Positions 1 to 12,123 of a stretch of 64,000 nt of DNA are shown here, in pieces (position 1 is the stretch's first letter; each line of letters begins with the position of its first letter). Below the pieces are notes generated by a model. It was not told the origin of the DNA. It made no database searches and saw nothing but the letters and a program-made list of their open reading frames with translations. Source of the DNA: Nilaparvata lugens (lineage: Eukaryota > Arthropoda > Insecta > Hemiptera > Delphacidae). Position numbers and translations under genes: made by a program. The stretch covers positions 56,908,956-56,972,955 of the forward strand of contig NC_052510.1 of assembly GCF_014356525.2 (NCBI RefSeq), given 5' to 3'.

Positions 1-674
1 AGAGTACAGTACTTTTATTTAATTCGAATCAAAGTTTTGCAATACTGTCTTTGATCTCTTAATGTCATGCTTAATTGAAGGAAGATTCCTAAGTACAAGT
101 CATTGAATCTCAAATTTGACACACTTTCCACTGCATATTGAATATCACGAAGAAACATAAACCCAAATAATGAACTAATAATATCAACTACGGCAATCCA
201 TATTTACATTCTCAAATTTGATTCTACAGGATGAATTCGAATAATCAAATGATCCGCTAAAATGTGACAAGCAATTCTAATGGAACCATTTCTCAACATT
301 GATGTGTTATAATTAAAGGTGAAACCATTCTAAAGCTCTCAAACTCATGATCACTTCTTTAATGTTAATTACACTATAACTCGACCTTATTCTCAACGTA
401 AAGCTATACATAATTCGTTAAGTAGCTTTTAATTTCGGATCATGTGCCGCAATTATTGAAGCCTACCAGGCTACATAATACACAGCACTAGATAAAGTAA
501 CGAACTGTATAAACCAATGAGCATGGAGTTCCATCCTATAAGCCTACTTACTCGTAATAGGCTTAGACCTAATGTGTTGCCTTGATGATAATTATCAAAT
601 GGTGGATTCAAGTAATCCAATAAGTATTTTTTTAATGAGTGCTATTGATAAATCCTTTCCTTGCATGTGGGAAC
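1..674. other. AT-rich intergenic DNA, nothing recognised
   Basis: No open frame, repeat or RNA gene that I can support is visible here. Confidence 0.5.
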
Positions 675-935
675 TAAAGTAGAATAGTAGGATTAAATGG
701 ATTGCGACAGACCAATAGATTAAGCTCTGCAAAATAATAGAAGCTATTTTCAAAGCTAAAATACTTGTAAGTTAGTATTGAAAGCCTGTAACATGTAAAG
801 TCAGAATTAAAAAAGAATAGTAGAATTATTTTGAAATGAATTGCGACAGACCAATAGATTAGACTCTGCAAAATAATAGAAGCTATTTTTAAAGCTAAAA
901 TACGAGTAGTATTGAAAGCCTGTAGCCTGTAGAGT
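675..935. repeat. Two-copy tandem duplication, period about 139 bp
   Basis: The segment starting ATTGCGACAGACCAATAGAT at 701 recurs at 840. The following text (CTGCAAAATAATAGAAGCTA, then ATTGAAAGCCTGTA) recurs in the same order with small differences. It has no coding potential. Confidence 0.85.
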
Positions 936-1287
936 TATAATACTGATGACGTTGTATTCTACTTAATTTCATATTTCCCAATACTACTTCAACTAGGGGT
1001 TGCAGATCCTTCACACCTCGCTCTGGATCTGGCGTAGATCATGGAACGTGGGCGTCATGAAATGAATGTCGATAATCATACCATTATGATTAATGTATGA
1101 CTTATTGTGGTATTCAACGGTATACGGGGGTTACAAAGGTATTTTTGGATTGAACCATCCAGAAAACATTGTGCAAGCTAATGATTAAAAGGCAGTGACA
1201 GATGAGAGTAAGAGTAAAAAAGAGTGAGAGTAACAGTTAAAAGAGAGTAAGCACTAAACAGAGTCAATGACCCATATGAATAAAACC

Positions 1288-1470
1288 AGAGCAAATGCTC
1301 ATGAGCAAGAGCATGGAGCATAAGGTTTTGCTCATGAGCAAAAGGTAGAAGCAAAAGCATTTGCTCATTTTTATATGAATAAGCTTTACCTTATGCTCCT
1401 GAACTCTGGAGCAAATTCTCCATATTTTAGAAGTATAAGCAAGTGCTCAACTTTATTCATATAAATCAAT
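1288..1470. repeat. Short dispersed TGAGCA/TGCTCA motif cluster
   Basis: The hexamers TGAGCA and TGCTCA recur many times, including the palindrome TTGCTCATGAGCAA. The block is bounded by ATATGAATAA and its complement (about 1275, 1374 and 1457), so it may be a degenerate foldback element. The family is not recognised. Confidence 0.4.
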
Positions 1471-1736
1471 TATTAGTTAATGTAAAAATGAATTATAACA
1501 AGTTTCAATTATTTAATGACAACCACGAGTTCAACACTCGTAATAGAAACATAATTGCCTTCCCAATTCATCGCCACACCGCACTTGAGAGAACTCCCTT
1601 TTATTCTGGGATGAGATATTTTAATAAACTCCCAGCAGAAATAAGAAAGATAGAGTCAGTGCAACTATTCAAAGAAACAGTTAGGACGATATTAATTGAG
1701 AAAACTATTTACAGTGCTACCGAATTTCAAATTTAA
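1443..1736 (+). pseudogene. C-terminal remnant of a non-LTR retrotransposon ORF2
   Basis: The open frame contains the motif series NTRNRN, then ALERTPFYSGMRYFNKLP, then LFKETVR, and ends shortly after. This pattern (Y/N-T-R-x-R, P-x-Y-x-G-x-x-x-x-N-x-L-P, F-K) is the usual extreme C-terminus of jockey/CR1-like LINE reverse-transcriptase proteins. No RT catalytic core lies upstream, so this is a 5'-truncated copy. The family assignment is from motif memory only. Confidence 0.65.
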
Positions 1737-2010
1737 TTGATTTGAATAACGACAAATTTTTCTGATTAATTTTATCAATCTAGACTATCTACTAATATCT
1801 AATACGTTAGTACACATTGATATATAGATTTAATTAGAGAGTAGATTTTTTGACTTTGTAAATAGATGATTCTTATCTACAATATTTAGTTATAGGATAG
1901 CTATAGGAATAATTTAATATTAGATTATACTGATATGTCACCTGTCATTTGAGTGGAACTCAAATTTTGACGTTTTTGTGATAATAGTGAATAAATAAAT
2001 AAATAAATAT
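1737..2010 (+). mobile_element. 3' UTR and (TAAA)n tail of the LINE ending at 1736
   Basis: A noncoding stretch follows the stop and ends in five to six ATAAATA repeats (about 1990-2008). This microsatellite-like tail is typical of retroposed LINE copies and supports the + orientation of the upstream remnant. Confidence 0.6.
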
Positions 2011-2644
2011 GGCCCACTAATTCTTTTAAATTTGTCATCCATTTCAGCAACATCTTTATCTAGATCTGAAAACATCTACAATTGATTACATTATTAACTA
2101 TTGAAATCAACCTGGAGAGAGAGTTACTAGCAGAGAGTAAATTTGTGTAATTTACAAATTCTTGGTTTCCAATAATAATTATTAGATCATTTTCATTGAT
2201 CTCATTCCATTTCTTATTGGAATATTTATAACTATACTCCCTGCTGGTTACAAATCAAAAAAATACAAACTATAATAACGATTGAAGATTTTAATTTGTT
2301 GTTCAAAAACCAATGTCTCTAATTTCGTGGCACAATAGTGTGCTTCGTTTTCGTCATTTTTTAAAGTAAATTAGTTAGCTTTGCTACACTATTGAGGCAA
2401 CTCCCTTCACTTCGGTTCTACTGTAGCCTAAATCGACAAAGATCTATCCTCGGCTGTATATAATACACAGTTATACATAATGAAATGGAATGGAATGGCC
2501 ATCTCGGACAATGGTCATCTATCTAATGTGTTTTATTCGAGTCATCACGTTCGCGGAAGACATCTTACGAGAGCTCTTTCGAAACAGTGTTTGGCCATGC
2601 CATTAAATGGACATTTATAATGGAGAACGTTATGATCTATCTGA
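2011..2644. other. Intergenic DNA, nothing recognised
   Basis: AT-rich sequence with no supported gene, RNA or clear repeat structure. Confidence 0.45.
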
Positions 2645-2912
2645 ACAATTGCTACATAAAATAACAACAACGTACAGATGATGCATTATCTAAATATTAT
2701 CATTGTGATAATGAATAATAAGATAACCTGTGAATTATTGTGAATGAGTGGATGAGGTACCGTAACTACCAAAAATATCTGTTTGATTTATTGGATCAAT
2801 TGGCTACAATAAATAACAACAACGTACAGGCTATGCATTATCTAAATATTATGAATGTGATAATGAATAATAAGATAACCTGTGATTCATTGTCGATGAG
2901 GTAACTACCAAA
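2645..2912. repeat. Two-copy tandem duplication, period about 152 bp
   Basis: ATAACAACAACGTACAG, GCATTATCTAAATATTAT and TGATAATGAATAATAAGATA occur in the same order starting near 2645 and again near 2797, with point differences and small indels. Confidence 0.85.
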
Positions 2913-3689
2913 TTCAATATCCTCTCAATTTATTGCATCAAATTTCTGATTTTTGAGATCTTGTTTGAATAACGAATTTAAACAGTTTGTTCTAAAATAT
3001 TAATCAATGGCAAAATTATGATTTGTAATTCTTGTTCCGTGATTGATTCAATTCATTGTTTTTTTCTAATAATTGAATTTGTGAATTGTTGTGCTCTGGG
3101 CTGGGTTCATGTAAGTTACATCGTGAGAATCTACAGTAGTCAGCAGTTTTTATACAACTTCTTGGAAATCTCCTGGAACTGTTGGAGCCAGCTTTCTCAC
3201 ATATCGAGCGTCAGTCCTGCTTACAACATCCAAGCGAGAGGTACTGACTTTATCAAAATTCACTTGTCTAAATTGTATTCCAAATTTTGTGTTTGTAAAA
3301 AATAAAGATATATTTTTAAAAATAAATCTTGTGGAGTACATAATTTAACTTATATGAATGGGATTTGGGTTTGAATTTTGAAGTTGAGTCTTCAGTGAAC
3401 TACGCGAGTTTTCAATGGAGTTTATGGTTCGTTGAGACTAGCTCTTTAGAAGTCAATCATTTACTGTGTCTTATTCGCCGTTTTACAATAGGCTAGTTTA
3501 GCTGATAATGTACAATATCTCGTATTTTCTTCTGCTGATCTCGCTTGATGAATTATTTATTGATTAAAACCCCAAGAATCTAATATGGGAGAATTTATAT
3601 TCTCTCAAACGTAATTGACGTTTGATAAAATGATAACTCGAATGATACGATCGAAGTAAATAGAATTATTTTTCTAATAGAATTCTATT
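2913..3689. other. Intergenic DNA, nothing recognised
   Basis: Two overlapping short frames on opposite strands lie around 3018-3341, but neither shows protein-like composition or a recognisable motif. Confidence 0.45.
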
Positions 3690-4012
3690 TCTATTTCTAA
3701 GGATTACTCTTCTATTTCTAAGGATAAATCTTCTATTTCTAAGGATAACTCTTCTATTTCTAAGGATAACTCTTCTATTTCTAAGGATTACTCTTCTATT
3801 TCTAAGGATAAATCTTCTATTTCCAAGGATAACTCTTCTATTTCTAAGGATAACTCTTCTATTTCTAAGGATAACTCTTCTATTTCTAAGGATAACTCTT
3901 CTATTTCTAAGGATAACTCTTCTATTTCTAAGGATAACTCTTCTATTTCCAAGGATAACTCTTCTATTTCTAAGGATAAATCTTCTATTTCTAAGGATAA
4001 CTCTTCTATTTC
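3690..4012. repeat. 21-bp minisatellite, about 15 copies
   Basis: The unit TTCTATTTCTAAGGATAACTC is repeated about 15 times, with variants AAATC and TTACTC in its last bases. Because 21 is a multiple of 3, the minus strand stays open and reads as repeated LSLEIEE/LSLEIED heptads (4096 down to 3788), until the TTACTC variant creates a stop. I treat it as a noncoding minisatellite. Confidence 0.9.
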
Positions 4013-4136
4013 AGTGCCCATAGTTTTGTCCCTGAGATTTGTCCATAGATCAATAATTATTCTTCTATTTGTGGCATGAACACAAATCACATCCAAAATA
4101 CACAGCAGGGCGGTATTCGAAATAATGATTCAAACT

Positions 4137-4575
4137 CTGATAATAGGCCAACTTTCTCTCACTCACTCTCTCAATCTCTCTCTATCACTCTCTTTAGAGT
4201 TTATTTTTCTCTAACTCCACCCTAATAAAGGCATATAATCAATCAATCAATCTCACTCACTTTCTCTCTCTTACTCTTGGTTTTTTCATTTATCAAATTT
4301 GTAGTGCATTGATTCAGTTGTTTCATTGGAATTGTTATTCATCGTTTAATTTTGAATTTTTAGGTATATTGTTATTTTTATATTGTACTGTAAAATAATT
4401 CTCGTGGGTTAAGTGGAAGAGGGGGCTCTTATTGCCTCAATTTCTCCCACATCACTTTTTATATTGTAAAGTGTAAATAAAAAGGCATTTATCTACCTAT
4501 CTATCACACCCTCTCACTCCCACTCTCTCTATCTCACCCTCTCACTCTCTACCTCTCTCTCTCTCACTCTTGATT
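4137..4575. repeat. CT-rich low-complexity blocks flanking a LINE/SINE 3' tail
   Basis: CTCT/CACT-rich tracts occupy about 4150-4200, 4250-4280 and 4505-4572. Between them, about 4395-4505, lies a segment that begins GTTAAGTGGAAGAGGGGGCT and ends in an ATCTACCTATCTATC tail. The same segment recurs at 49352-49445, so it is a dispersed retroelement 3' end with a (TATC)n tail. Confidence 0.7.
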
Positions 4576-4879
4576 TGACAACATTTTGTAATCTAACTCG
4601 ATATTCTGCCAGTAGACGGCAGCACATTGCTGGGTCATAATGTCATCTCCGCCTACTCTCTCCTGATTGGTCGACGGTTTGCAATGCATCCAACTCTAAA
4701 TTCTGCCACCAGGTGGCTGCACTTGGGTAACAAATTCACAAGAATTCTTCACTCTGCCTACTCTCTCTTGATATTGGTCAGAAGTTTGAAATGTATGTAA
4801 TATATGTAATGTAATGTAAATGTATGTAACTTTGCCAATAGGTAACCTACAACATTTGCTGGGTGATGAGTTCAAATAG

Positions 4880-5292
4880 AAAGAATAAAAAGACTACATA
4901 TTTATCCACAACCATATGAGTGCACACGGGAATATCCCAAAAATGGCTCCTCATTCAAAAAAAAATGATCAATATACAAAGAAATTGAAGATTGAGAGAA
5001 AGAAATACAAGGAATAAACTATTCTATATTAGTGAAGAAAAAATGTTATGAGAAACTAAATATACTGAAATACTATATACTGTAAAAACTATATACTGAA
5101 ACTGAATATAAAGACTACATATTTATTTATTAACAACAATGTGGGAGCACACGGGAAATCCCAAAAAGTGTTCCCCATTCAAAAAATTACAATAATCACA
5201 ATACAAAGGAATTGAAAATTGAGAGAAATAAATACAAGGAAAAACTATTCTATATTAGTGAAGAAAAACATATTATGAGAAACTAAATATTT
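4880..5292. repeat. Two-copy tandem duplication, period about 221 bp
   Basis: AAGACTACATATTTAT, GCACACGGGAA, TACAAGGAA and CTATTCTATATTAGTGAAGA appear in the same order from about 4890 and again from about 5111. Confidence 0.85.
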
Positions 5293-6143
5293 AGTGAACC
5301 TATGAATAAATAGATCATGATATCACCTTCACCACTCAGACAGTAAAAGAGTTGTCAATAAACTGTTTGAATTTATTGAATCTTCTATACCTCGTGTAAT
5401 TGAATAATTTTGAAGTGACACATAACCTCTAGCTACATTTGGACTGTTGTAAAAACTAGAATTGGAACCGTTTTGGGCGTAAGTTAGCCTTTGGTACTTT
5501 TCTGTAATTGGCTTTACTACCACATAGCAAAAAGATGGCAAACAGCTGATGCGAATCATTAAAAATGCACGATCACGATCAAAATCGTTATAAAATCGAT
5601 GTGTCTGTAATCTACTTCAAGTTTTGGTCGTACGATAAAAACTCGAACGACCTTTTATCGAACGACCAAAATCGATGTGTGTGTAGCTAGCCTTAGTTGT
5701 ATAATTCTGAATGATTGAATAAATACGTTTTGAAGAATAAAAAAATTGCACCTATCTGAATAACTGCGAATTACTTCCAGAACTAATCAAATTTCGCAAT
5801 GCATTTTGTCAACACATACTTCTCATACTCTGGAAAATTCTGGAAACTTTCTCTGACTGAACGGTGAATGCTCGATGCTACCGCCTTTGAAGCTGTGCGA
5901 ATTTTTTCACCTGCTTGCGTGTGTGGAGAATAGGCCTACAGCTGCACAAATGAAGGAAGACAGCCATGGATTAACTTAATTCTCCAGGACATCCGTGTAA
6001 CTTCAAATTGCGTTCTTCAACTCGGAATCATACCGGGTCTAATTGCCATTTTATGCTTCCAACAAAGGACCGTATACAATGTTCCAGCTCTCATCTATGG
6101 AGAGGCGTTTATTGTCGAGGTGTAATCATTCAATAACTAATAT
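5293..6143. other. Intergenic DNA, nothing firm
   Basis: There is a small inverted motif around AACGACC/GGTCGTACGATAAAA near 5625-5670. No gene is supported. Confidence 0.4.
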
Positions 6144-6419
6144 CATAGAGGAACAATAGCATAGGTAGATATCCCATGGTATAGGGCGTTTATGTCGCAA
6201 CTTCTACTGTTATCTCAAGCCGATAGTTCATATAATTCTTTCCCTTGAAGCTGTGTGACACTGGTAGTCTCTCATATTGTGCCGTTTATACACTCTCACC
6301 CCAACAAAACAGTAAAATTCGACAATAATCAACAGTAATCGGCTTGAGTTAACAGTAAAAGTTGCGACATAAACGCCCTATACCATGGGATATCTACTTA
6401 CGCTAATGTTTCTCTATGC
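6144..6419. mobile_element. Foldback MITE, family 1 (copy 1)
   Basis: The left end reads GTAGATATCCCATGGTATAG then GGCGTTTATGTCGCAACTT. The right end is its reverse complement (6340-6419), and the outer sequence CATAGAGGAACAATAGC pairs with GCTAATGTTTCTCTATG. The arms are about 95 bp with a short unique centre. A second copy lies at 31310-31584. Confidence 0.9.
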
Positions 6420-6667
6420 TAATATTTTCTGCTGTCAAACCAATTTGAACTGAGGTATATATTCTATAAAATTGTCAGCTTAATATAAAATATTATTTTA
6501 GAAATTCGACTGAGTCACTGTCGATGTTGTAGAACCGTTCAATTATATTATTATTTATTCCATATTTCATTATTATAGAAGAATTTAGGGTTCACTCGCG
6601 AATATAATTTATTTATTTGCTCATAGCCTGAAATACTTCAGTTACTGTTTGGCTTGAAAATGTGCAA

Positions 6668-6746
6668 TACCAGCACGAAACGGTCGTCGCCACACCAAAG
6701 AATGTGAGTGTTTTTCACTTTAAAGTTATATTGAAATACGATAGTA
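6668..6746. repeat. Half copy of foldback MITE family 2
   Basis: The sequence CCAGCACGAAACGGTCGTCG, then GAATGTGAGTGTTTTTCACT, then TTAAAGTT, matches one arm of the full foldback at 23601-23775. Confidence 0.8.
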
Positions 6747-7315
6747 ATATAATTTTCCTACAGTTACCTTGAAAAGTGGCCATTCCTGCACTGATTACAG
6801 AACGCAAAGAATCACTTTTCCGCTCTAGTGCGGGAAAAATTTTTTCTGCACTCCAGATTTGCAACATGGCAACGCAAAATAGTTTGTAGGTTATATGGAG
6901 CACCAGTGCAGCAAAATCAAATTTAATAAGTTGGTAACTGTGGTATAGTGTTGTGGTGCACGTTATAATAATATGAAGACAGTGGACAACAGTGGATGAC
7001 AGCGACAGCCACCACATGAGTGACAGCCGCCTTCAGACATTTACTACTACATTTTCAATTTTAAATAAATTAAGGTTTTTATTAATAATAAAATTACACA
7101 GAAAAACATTTGATGGATTTCAGCGAATTTTACCCATAATTACCCACTTTTCATATTCAATGGTAACTGTAGGAAAAACTTAATGTGAAATACGTGCGCA
7201 AAGTTCCTCTGCTGCACTCAAGAAACCATTCCGCCCTCGCACGGCTCGAGCGTAAACGTTTCTTTCGGTGCAGCAAACTGTCACTTTGCGCACTAGTTGC
7301 ACAAATAACTATTAT
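6747..7315. mobile_element. Dispersed repeat family 3, copy 1
   Basis: It runs from CCTACAGTTACCTTGAAAAG to GCGCACTAGTTGCACAAATA. The same ends, inverted, bound the larger element at 41396-43550. It contains the internal text CTGATTACAGAACGCAAAGA and GCAACATGGCAACGCAAAAT. Short frames inside are not convincing proteins, so this is a nonautonomous element. Confidence 0.75.
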
Positions 7316-8550
7316 AATTTATCTTAAATATTGATATCGAGTGATTAGATTGTGAATAGAAAAGAATCAATGTATCCGTTTGTGAATGAATATTAATATT
7401 GTTCTCAAAGTGACAAATAATACGACATCAAATAATTATCAGGCTACGGCTCTCAAATGCTACTCAATTTCAAGTATTCTTTCAATTTCCAATTCTCTCA
7501 AATTCTCAAATGCTAATATTTTCTTAGGATTGTGTGAGCATTCGGACCACTAGCATTTGAAAACCAGTGTGAGGGAACCATCATAGATAACCCTGATAGC
7601 TGGAAAATGAGTATTCTATACATAATTCATTACTCAATCATCGTATCCTGAAAGTCAAATAAAAAAAACATATTTCTTAATGCGGAGTTGGGCTCTTGAT
7701 AGCTGGAGAATTCTTCACATCATTCATTTCTCACATAATCGTATCCTGAAAGTTGAATTATGAAGAAAATATCTTTTATAAGGTGAATTTTTTCTCTACC
7801 TCTCAACCTTGAATTCATATCGTATCTCAGTGATATTTTTGGTACTCTTTCAGAAAAATTTCAAAAGTATTATAACATCCTATTAGAAAAGGAATAACAG
7901 ATCGCTAATTTATTCACTTGATTGAAACGTAATTTTTCTAAAGCAGACTGCATCAAATTGAAAATTGAATCTGTGAGTTATCAAGATGAATTGCATTCAT
8001 GATATCACACATGAATACACATTTTTGATATGAATACACATTTTCAATGCGACGTAGGGTGCCATTCATTGGTTAAAGAACTACCGAGATCTAATAATGA
8101 GAATGAAAGCATATATGGTATGTATATCAAGAGCAGTAATCCAATATATACATAACCTATTTCCTTTCACCGCCTTTACAGGAATACAGCCAAGGTCTTA
8201 TTTCTTTAGAGATCACTGTTTCAACAGATTACAACAAAGAGTTGCTCGAGATAACACATGGAGGAGAGCTCAATATTGCCCAATAGGAGGATACCGGCAA
8301 CACACTCCTGTCTCCTCTGATCTTGATCGCCCAGTTATTCAATTCTTGTTTATTTTCCATTCTCTTTTCAGATAACTCTCATCATTATTCAAAGCGTTCA
8401 ATCTATTCAAAATAAGTTTGAAGGTGGGAAGGAAGTTTGATTAATCCAAGGCGTTCAAAAACTGGATTATCATTAGGTATTATTTTTTATAGGTAGGAGT
8501 TTTAATTGATCTAGAGCGTTTAAAAGGTGGATTATCATTGGAATAATTTT
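7316..8550. other. Intergenic DNA, nothing recognised
   Basis: There is a weak internal repetition (GTATCCTGAAAGT at about 7644 and 7742) and an unremarkable 92-codon + frame at 8097-8375 with no motif I recognise. Confidence 0.4.
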
Positions 8551-8681
8551 ACTTTCCTTGCCCTATTACCATAGGTAAGGAAAGTATTGCTTTCCAAAAA
8601 AAATTGAGGTACCCCAATTTGTAAATTTCTATACATTTCAAGGTCCCCTGAGTGCAAAAAAGTGGTTTTTGGGTATTGGTC

Positions 8682-8747
<66 letters not shown>

Positions 8748-9389
8748 AGTGTATGTGCGTCTGTGTACACGATATCTCATCTCCCAATTAGCCGAATGAT
8801 TTGAAATTTGGAACTTAAGGTCCTTACACTGTAAGTATCCGACACGAACAATTTCGATCCAATGCAATTCAAGATGGCGGCTAAAATGGCGAAAATGTTG
8901 TCAAAAACAGGGTTTTTCGAGATTTTCTCAAAAACGGCTCCAACGATTTTGATCAAATTTATACCTGAAATAGTCATTGATAAGCTCTATCAACTGTCAC
9001 AAGTCTCATATCTGTAAAAATTTCAGGAGCTCCGCCCCATCTATGCAAAGTTCGATTTTAGATTCCCAATTATCAGGCTTCAAATAAAATTTAAACAAAA
9101 AATTCTGAGTGGAAAAGATCAAGCATAAAAACCTCTACAATTAATGTTCAGTAACATTTCACCTAAAATTGAAAATAAGCACGAAATTCGAGAAAATGTT
9201 ATTTCAATTGCAAATTGTTGGCAACTGTTGATTCTATTGAATGATTCACTATGAAGAGATAGCAGACCTCGTATGTCTCCAGCGTTATTGTCCTGTCACC
9301 AGCTGGCTCAGATCTTTGTTTATAAGTAGACTTGAGATGCGCGGGAACACTAGCGTCAGGTGATCAATTTTCATAACGGCAAGGAAAGT
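8551..9389. mobile_element. TIR DNA element family 4 with internal (TG)n, copy 1
   Basis: The element starts ACTTTCCTTGC and ends GCAAGGAAAGT, an 11-bp terminal inverted repeat. A short subterminal palindrome (TTTCCTTGCCC...TAGGTAAGGAAAG) follows the left end. A (TG)n tract lies at about 8689-8744. The second copy at 56393-57133 has the same order (GTACACGATATCTCATCTCC, AAAACGGCTCCAACGATTTT, TCTCCAGCGTTATTGTCC). No transposase is encoded, so it is nonautonomous. Confidence 0.88.
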
Positions 9390-10489
9390 TGTGTGAGTGC
9401 GCCATACCAGATTTTTCAATTATAATAAGATGAGCGTCTTTTATTTCTATTTTTGATGCTGATGATACCCACATGAGCTTGAGGCTTGTGCGTGGGTAAA
9501 TACACTGACGATGATGATGATGATGATGATGAGAGATGAGTAGACCTATAGCTTTTTGTGGATTCTGAGCCACTGGGAAGCAAGTTTCCAACTCATGAAT
9601 GGTAAGGAGTTCGGTTCTTGAAGTGGCCACACTTACAACGGGTGTCAGTAACAGGTGTATGGAACTTATCTTACCAGCACGTCCACAAAGCCAATCGCTT
9701 CGTTTCTGTATTTGTTGCTTAATTTAGAATCATTTGCCCATAAAACAAGTAGATATGACTGTAAGGACTCGATAATAATAGGAATGATATAAATATAGAT
9801 TGTAGAATCTATGAAATCATGGGATGCCGATTGGAAAATATTCATGCAAAACAATACAAATGTGATAAGGACTCGATAATAATAGAAATTATATAAATAT
9901 AGATTGTGGAATCTATAAAATAATGGGACGCCGAAAAATATTGGATCAAAACAATACTAATCATGATTATTTACTGTTAATGTTAAGTATACAAGTTGAT
10001 CTTCGAATCGATGAAATTGCAGGATTGCAGTGGAAATTCAAGATTTATTGATGTAGAGATTTAATAGAGCTTAAATTATGCGGACTATGGGTAGTCACTA
10101 AGACAGAGGTGCCCACCATGAATAGTATATAGGTAGTCTATATACTATTATATACTATGTGCCCTATATATTATATATTTCATCCTTGAAATGCTTGTGG
10201 GGGGGTTGTGTGCACCCCCGAAGAAGACATACCCCGAAATCTCCAAGATACGGAAGAATCCGTGATATCAATCATTTTCGATAGTTTGATGGTTATTGTA
10301 AATAAGCGATAAATCCTTAGGAAGACAAGATAGTTTCAATGCTATCAGGAAATTCAATCTCCAAAAAGTATTTCGGGACTTCAACTATTAGAATGGTCTA
10401 CGTTTGATTGAACAAAATTTTTACTTGCATGTTCAAATTTGTGATCCGTTTATTCGAGTTTATTCGAAGGAAATAAACGCACATTCACT
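9390..10489. other. Intergenic DNA with a GAT microsatellite
   Basis: (GAT)n lies at about 9507-9530. GTAAGGACTCGATAATAATA at about 9758 recurs near 9868 as a short direct repeat. No gene is supported. Confidence 0.5.
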
Positions 10490-10930
10490 ACTATTCTTCC
10501 ACGACATTATAGAGAACTATTTGCAAACTTGATAAAAGTGAAATTATCAATAATTTTCCATGAATTGATGTGACTATTTTGATGTTCTTGACAAATAATT
10601 TGAATAAAAGCGAATACAGTATACGTTGTGCCTACGTTAATACACAATCTTTGCATTCATAACTTGGATACTTGTTTCTATTTATTGTCAATTCAACACA
10701 TTTTCTACTCTCCTTTCACGATATTATAGTGAACTATTTGCAAACTTGATTAAAGTGTAAATATCACTAATTTTCCATGAATGATGTGACTATTTTGATG
10801 TTCTTGACAAATGATTCGAATAAGAGCGAATACAGTATACTGTGTGCCTACGTTAATACACTATCTTTGCATTCATAACTTTGTTACTTGTTTCCATTTA
10901 TTGTCAATTCATTGACAAACTATATCCAAT
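10490..10930. repeat. Two-copy tandem duplication, period about 219 bp
   Basis: GAACTATTTGCAAACTTGAT, GTGACTATTTTGATGTTCTT and TGCCTACGTTAATACAC recur in order from about 10512 and again from about 10731. Confidence 0.88.
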
Positions 10931-11727
10931 AATTCTCCAATTGAGTCAAGTTTCATGTCAATCAAGCATATTTCTTCATTCATGAATTTTCTTCGAACAC
11001 TGCAACTCATATTAATTTATTGTTAATTCAATATATTATTGGCAATTCATTGTATCACTACTCACTAATTCTCCAATTGAGTAAAGCTTCATGTCAATCA
11101 TGCTCATTAAATTTCTTCATTCATGAATTTTCTTCCAACACCTCAACTCATATTCATTTATAGTCAATTCATTGTATCACTAACCGATGGTTCTTCAATT
11201 GAGTGATTTGAGTCAATTGATCAATATATCATATCCAATAATCATCCAATTGAGTCAATACAATCACTAATCACTGTTAAAAGTTTTATCACTGTTTTAA
11301 AGTTTCTACTGTATTTATTTGTCAAATTTAACCTAAATTTTATGCATTATTTCGAAATATTATGTATTTCTTCTACTGTTTTGCAACTCTCACCAGCGGG
11401 CAAAGAGTTTCTTTTTGCTGGTGATGCCTAGATTTTATATTTTATTTTATACAAGTATAATTTGTATGAGTAATTATGTTTATTTGATTATATTTCTTAT
11501 GATATGTTATAGTATAAAGTGTTTTTAATATGTCTTGAATATTCTAATTAGCAATAAAAATGAAATTGAATTGAATTGAATCATCATCTCTATTATGCAA
11601 TGGAATATTTATTTGATAAAATTTTTTTATAGAAAAGTTTTCATCTTCCAATAAACTATGTTGAGCTTGAGATGATTTCTGCTGTCATTTTTTCCAAGAT
11701 AAACACAAATTGCGGATCAAAAATAAA
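10931..11727. repeat. Degenerate short repeats, AT-rich
   Basis: Motifs such as CATGTCAATCA, TTCTTCATTCATGAATTTTC and TCCAATTGAGT(C/A)A recur two to four times between about 10930 and 11260, which suggests an old tandem array. No gene is visible. Confidence 0.5.
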
Positions 11728-12123
11728 ATTGAAAAATATTTGACCGAACGTAGTGAGGTCTAAGTTTCAACTCGATTTGCTTTTGTCTGTCTGTATGTAA
11801 CGCGATTACGGCCAAATGCGTTCTTAGAATTCTATGTGATTTGGCAGTAATATTCCTTTTTCAACTGCACGTCGATGTATACACAAGGTTTTTTGAAATT
11901 TTGCATTTTAAGGATAATATGAAATGGAAAGGAATTCCTCCATACTCTGATATCACTTATTATATCATTTACTTTGAAGATAGGATCAATCAGACTATAG
12001 AGTTATTCATAATCGATCAGCTGACAAGTGGATTATTATTTTATTGCATGCATTACACATATGCCTCGCCGCAAAGACCTTAAAGATGCCTTATCTCTTT
12101 AAGGTCTTTGCCTCGCCGTGTCT
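11728..12123. repeat. Unrecognised repeat-like block ending in a hairpin
   Basis: At 12072-12110 CAAAGACCTTAAAGA is followed after 9 bases by its inverse TCTTTAAGGTCTTTG. This 15-bp stem is flanked on both sides by GCCTCGCCG. A short + frame (11841-12083) crosses the block but shows no motif. Confidence 0.55.

Noticed and set aside
3690..4012. Regularly spaced repeats reminiscent of a CRISPR array
   Set aside because: There are no unique spacers. The 21-bp units are directly adjacent, and the host is a eukaryote.
8097..8375. 92-codon + frame as a LINE C-terminus
   Set aside because: Composition is unremarkable and the expected LPxxxR, FK or LQK motifs are absent.
8535..8867. Thr-His repeat frames on the minus strand, and similar Val-Cys frames near 56500
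   Set aside because: They arise from the (TG)n tract inside the family-4 transposon copies.
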